Made by a program: the position numbers and the translations under genes. The notes under the pieces are model-generated. The model saw only the letters and a program-made list of their open reading frames with translations, did not search any database and was not told the DNA's origin. Of a stretch of DNA of 64,000 nt, positions 61,472 to 64,000 are shown one piece after another. Position 1 is the stretch's first letter. Every line of letters starts with the position of its first letter. This DNA is from an uncultured Ruminococcus sp. (GTDB lineage: Bacteria; Bacillota; Clostridia; Lachnospirales; Lachnospiraceae): contig CAJFQC010000007.1 in the NCBI GenBank assembly GCA_904418845.1, positions 1-64,000 on the forward strand, in the 5' to 3' direction.

Positions 61472-62755
61472 ATGAGTTATAAAAGACTGACCCCGTGTAT
61501 ATTTATCGACGGCGGGAAAGCGGTGAAATGGTTCGACGACCCGACGCTGGTATCAGACGATGTGGTGGGACTGGCAGAACATTACAGTGAAAAAGGCGCG
61601 GACGAGCTGATCGTATTTGACATCTCAGATTCGGATGAGGGGCATGATGAATCCATTGATCTGATCCGAAAGATCAACCGCGTCATCAGTATCCCCATGG
61701 TCGCAGGGGGAAACATACGAAGGACTGAGGATGTAAAAAAACTTCTCTATGCGGGAGCAAAGCGGGCGATCCTTAATTTTTCCAAGCCGCTCTCCATTGA
61801 TCTGATCGGGGAAGTTTCCAAGCGATTCGGCAAGGAGAGGATCGCGGTATCCCTAAATGACTTTGACACCCTGTTTAAACAGCAGCATCTGATCGAAGAG
61901 TGCAGCACGGAAATCGTATTTATGCACAGACTGGACTTAAATTCTGTCATGAATGTGACAGAGATCCCCTGTGTTGTCCTGACGGATACCATGGAGCAGA
62001 GCGAGATCCTGCGCATCCTAGGATCAGACGGCGTGCGCGGCGTGTCCGGCATGTTCGTCAGCAGCCTGAATATGGATTTTAATGAGTTTAAGGAAATCTG
62101 CGCGGACGCGGGCATTCAGATGACTTCCTTTGAGAGTATACTGGAGTTTTCTGAACTGAAATTAAACGATAACGGACTCATTCCGGTTGTCGTTCAGGAT
62201 TATAAGACAAATGAAGTGCTTATGGCAGCGTATATGAATGAAGAGGCATTCGACAATACGGTTAAGACCGGACGGATGACCTATTACAGCCGCAGCAGGA
62301 AATGCCAGTGGGTAAAAGGAGAGACTTCCGGGCATTACCAGTATGTGCGTGCGCTCTGTGTGGACTGTGACAAAGATACGATCTTAGCCAAAGTGGAACA
62401 GGTGGGAGAGGCATGCCATACAGGAAACCGCACCTGCTTCTATACGACGATCGTGGGGACAGAACGGGATGCCAAGAATCCGCTTCAGATATTTGAATCT
62501 GTCTACGATACGATCCTCGACCGCAGGGCGCATCCGAAGGAAGGCTCTTATACAAATTATCTCTTTGACAAAGGTCTGGATAAGATTCTCAAAAAGGTGG
62601 GAGAAGAGGCGACAGAGATCATCATCGCGGCGAAGAATCCAAATCCCGAAGAGATCAAGTACGAGATCGCGGACTTTCTCTATCACGCCATGGTGCTTAT
62701 GGCAGAGCGCGGTGTGACATGGGAGGACATAACCAAAGAGCTGGCGGACAGATAA
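61472..62755 (+). CDS. hisIE: HisIE with fused degenerate HisF-like N-terminal domain
   Basis: Residues 1-212 resemble the HisF/HisA barrel (SYKRLTPCIFIDGGKAVKW, ADELIVFDISDS, IPMVAGGNIRR), but the two catalytic Asp of HisF align with Phe11 and Asn129, and the phosphate loop region is eroded. Residues about 215-320 are phosphoribosyl-AMP cyclohydrolase (YYSRSRKCQWVKGE, CVDCDKDTILAKV, GEACHTGNRTCFY with zinc Cys). The rest is phosphoribosyl-ATP pyrophosphatase (KKVGEEATEIIIAAKN, YEIADFLYHAMVLMAERG). ATG 61472 follows AAAGGAGAC. The N-domain is probably structural or regulatory. Confidence 0.9.
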   Translation: MSYKRLTPCIFIDGGKAVKWFDDPTLVSDDVVGLAEHYSEKGADELIVFDISDSDEGHDESIDLIRKINRVISIPMVAGGNIRRTEDVKKLLYAGAKRAILNFSKPLSIDLIGEVSKRFGKERIAVSLNDFDTLFKQQHLIEECSTEIVFMHRLDLNSVMNVTEIPCVVLTDTMEQSEILRILGSDGVRGVSGMFVSSLNMDFNEFKEICADAGIQMTSFESILEFSELKLNDNGLIPVVVQDYKTNEVLMAAYMNEEAFDNTVKTGRMTYYSRSRKCQWVKGETSGHYQYVRALCVDCDKDTILAKVEQVGEACHTGNRTCFYTTIVGTERDAKNPLQIFESVYDTILDRRAHPKEGSYTNYLFDKGLDKILKKVGEEATEIIIAAKNPNPEEIKYEIADFLYHAMVLMAERGVTWEDITKELADR

Positions 62756-62777
62756 AGGAAAGACATATAAAATCCGG

Positions 62778-62826
62778 TAAGGACATAGGATATTGTAAGT
62801 GATGATATCTTATGTCCTTATTTTTA
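62778..62826 (+). terminator. Terminator of the his operon
   Basis: TAAGGACATAGGATAT pairs with ATATCTTATGTCCTTA (G-U pairs) around TGTAAGTGATG, followed by TTTTTAT. Confidence 0.88.
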
Positions 62827-62843
62827 TGAAAGAAGAGGCCCTT

Positions 62844-63164
62844 ATGAACGATTCTGAAATGCGCCGCAGGGAGCTGCTACGGCAGACGAGAAAACTATAT
62901 AATGAGCGTCAGGATATTCCTGCCGTCCATCCCCGGTACGGAAGAATCTATCATGATCTGTACGGGCCTGGAGAGGATGAGACAGAACAGATAAAGGGCA
63001 GCTTTTATCTGCGGCTGGTTATAGGGATACTGTGCTTTATCTGCTTTGTGTATATGGACCAGAGCAAAGCAGAGGTGGCGCAGGTAAACAGCGCCACCAT
63101 TGTAAATCAGATCGAGAAAGATCTTGATGTGGAGACTGTAAAAGAAGTGTGGAAGAATCTGTGA
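62844..63164 (+). CDS. Small single-helix membrane protein, unknown function
   Basis: A 106-residue protein. Residues 1-55 are charged and cytoplasmic-looking (MRRRELLRQTRKLYNERQDIPAVHPRYGRIYHDLY), residues about 68-84 form one membrane helix, and the last 20 residues are acidic. ATG 62844 follows AGAAGAGG. It starts just after the his terminator, so it either has its own weak promoter or relies on read-through. I do not recognise the family. Confidence 0.6.
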   Translation: MNDSEMRRRELLRQTRKLYNERQDIPAVHPRYGRIYHDLYGPGEDETEQIKGSFYLRLVIGILCFICFVYMDQSKAEVAQVNSATIVNQIEKDLDVETVKEVWKNL

Positions 63165-63192
63165 AATATAATGTCGGTTTCGCTTTGTCCGG

Positions 63193-64000
63193 TCAGTCTG
63201 TTGTAATACAAAAGCCTTCAGCGTAGAAAGCGCCGCCCAGTGGGATATTCTCAGGGAAAATGGCGACAGTGTCCCCGTTCTGCCGGAAACGGACCTGCAT
63301 GCCAGTGCGCATGCAGGTTACTTTGCGGACAGTATTCCTGACGGAAAGAGTGATTCGATCAGGAAGAAAGGGAATTTCATCATATGTAAAAAATGCATAT
63401 ATGCTGTCCTTTTTGCAAGTGTAAAACAGTCTGTCTGAAAAATACGGAGCACAGATTCGTGTACCATAGAGTCCGTCTCCGAAAATTTTAAGCCAGGAAC
63501 CGAGATCGCGGAGGGAACGCACAGCAGGGGCTGGAAGCGCGCCGTCGGGCTGCGGAGCGACATTGAGCGCAAGATTGCCGCCTTTGCTGACTACATCAAG
63601 AAGGAGCAGTACGAGCTGGTGTCCGCTTTTGAAGGTGTCTGTATAATGAAAAGAAAACGTCTTGCCTACAGTAGTACATGTTTCCCATGGAACTGTGAGA
63701 GCCTGATCCGGAACAGTCTTTTCCGGAGTGATAAAGTTCTCGTATTCTCCGCCGCAGGTACGATCGGAGACGATCAGATGGGGCTGGGAGGATGAGCGGA
63801 TCTCTTCGACGATCTCTCCCAGGCGAATATCCTGTCCGAGATTGTCGGGGCGCACCCAGCCGCCGTCCAGCCAGAGAACGTCGATCTTTCCATAATCGGT
63901 GCAGAGTTCCCGTATCTGCCGGTGGGTGAATTGCACGAATTTTTCCCACAGATCAGGATGTTCACTTATATTATAACTTACATTGCGGTCGGGCGCGGTG
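63193..64000 (-). CDS. Alpha-L-fucosidase (GH29), C-terminal part (5' end outside window)
   Basis: The frame is open to the right edge, so about 268 C-terminal residues are visible. The segment DRNVSYNISEHPDLWEKFVQF then TDYGKIDVLWLDGGW carries the GH29 catalytic nucleophile Asp, and NLALNVAPQPDGALP is the family-typical end of the barrel. A C-terminal beta domain of about 80 residues follows. It removes alpha-linked L-fucose from glycans; no export signal can be judged. Fucose release fits a gut lifestyle using host glycans. The internal GTG at 63936 is not the real start. Confidence 0.88.
   Translation of the reverse strand, partial: TAPDRNVSYNISEHPDLWEKFVQFTHRQIRELCTDYGKIDVLWLDGGWVRPDNLGQDIRLGEIVEEIRSSSQPHLIVSDRTCGGEYENFITPEKTVPDQALTVPWETCTTVGKTFSFHYTDTFKSGHQLVLLLLDVVSKGGNLALNVAPQPDGALPAPAVRSLRDLGSWLKIFGDGLYGTRICAPYFSDRLFYTCKKDSIYAFFTYDEIPFLPDRITLSVRNTVRKVTCMRTGMQVRFRQNGDTVAIFPENIPLGGAFYAEGFCITTD

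Noticed and set aside
1-64000. CRISPR arrays, tRNA or rRNA genes, insertion sequences
   Set aside because: No regularly spaced repeats, cloverleaf-like segments or transposase genes were recognised by eye; a tRNAscan or Infernal run would settle the RNA part.

Overview
The window looks like chromosome from a spore-forming, anaerobic Gram-positive of the Lachnospiraceae (Clostridium cluster XIVa type); this is inferred from gene content and synteny, not from a database search. Supporting signs are an alpha/beta small acid-soluble spore protein, GerW/YtfJ and YlbJ sporulation proteins, strong AGGAGG-type ribosome sites, consensus sigma-A promoters, RecU instead of RuvC, and Firmicutes neighbourhoods (scpA-scpB-dac, ruvA-ruvB-zapA-U32 peptidase, rpmB/yloU/fakA-recG, rsmD-coaD-ylbJ). 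About 67 protein genes are called. There is no tRNA, rRNA, CRISPR array or insertion sequence that I can see, and no gene-free stretch longer than about 300 bases; the longest is 45443-45723.

Left edge (1-822): the 3' end of a Tn916-family integrase and a repeat-rich element end, i.e. the border of an integrative conjugative element abutting a low-molecular-weight tyrosine phosphatase gene. 823-9371: housekeeping genes (phosphatase, J-domain protein, two D,D-carboxypeptidases, metallophosphoesterase, scpAB), then a 2-isopropylmalate synthase that carries an AraC-type DNA-binding domain at its C-terminus. 9594-14819: a five-gene biotin-dependent sodium-pump/transcarboxylase operon with both a 12S/MmdA-type and a 5S/OadA-type carboxyltransferase. 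14993-16607: an ECF transporter substrate-binding subunit overlapping a P-loop kinase.

17911-24755: a catabolic operon facing a divergent LacI regulator. It encodes an unusual phosphofructokinase, a frame-shifted triosephosphate isomerase, a LarA-family nickel racemase/epimerase homologue, a NagB-type deaminase, a class II aldolase and NagA. Together these could take an N-acetylamino-sugar phosphate to triose phosphates, with the LarA homologue handling a hydroxyacid. This is the best candidate for an undescribed pathway. An Xaa-Pro aminopeptidase, an RpiR regulator and a BaiN/HI0933-like flavoprotein follow. 29057-31037 holds a flavinyl transferase (ApbE) divergent from a NusG-II protein and a Gx transporter, resembling parts of flavin-based extracellular electron transfer loci.

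31103-57554 is mostly core: Holliday junction and repair genes (ruvAB, recG, recU), division and wall genes (zapA, ftsW/rodA-pbp), sporulation genes, a ribosomal protein, fatty acid kinase, and several RNA-modifying enzymes (RsmD, RsmF-like, RsuA-like and RluD-like). 57629-62755 is a histidine operon (hisZ-G-D-B and a HisF-like domain fused to HisIE) behind a perfect consensus promoter. The right edge cuts a GH29 alpha-L-fucosidase on the minus strand.
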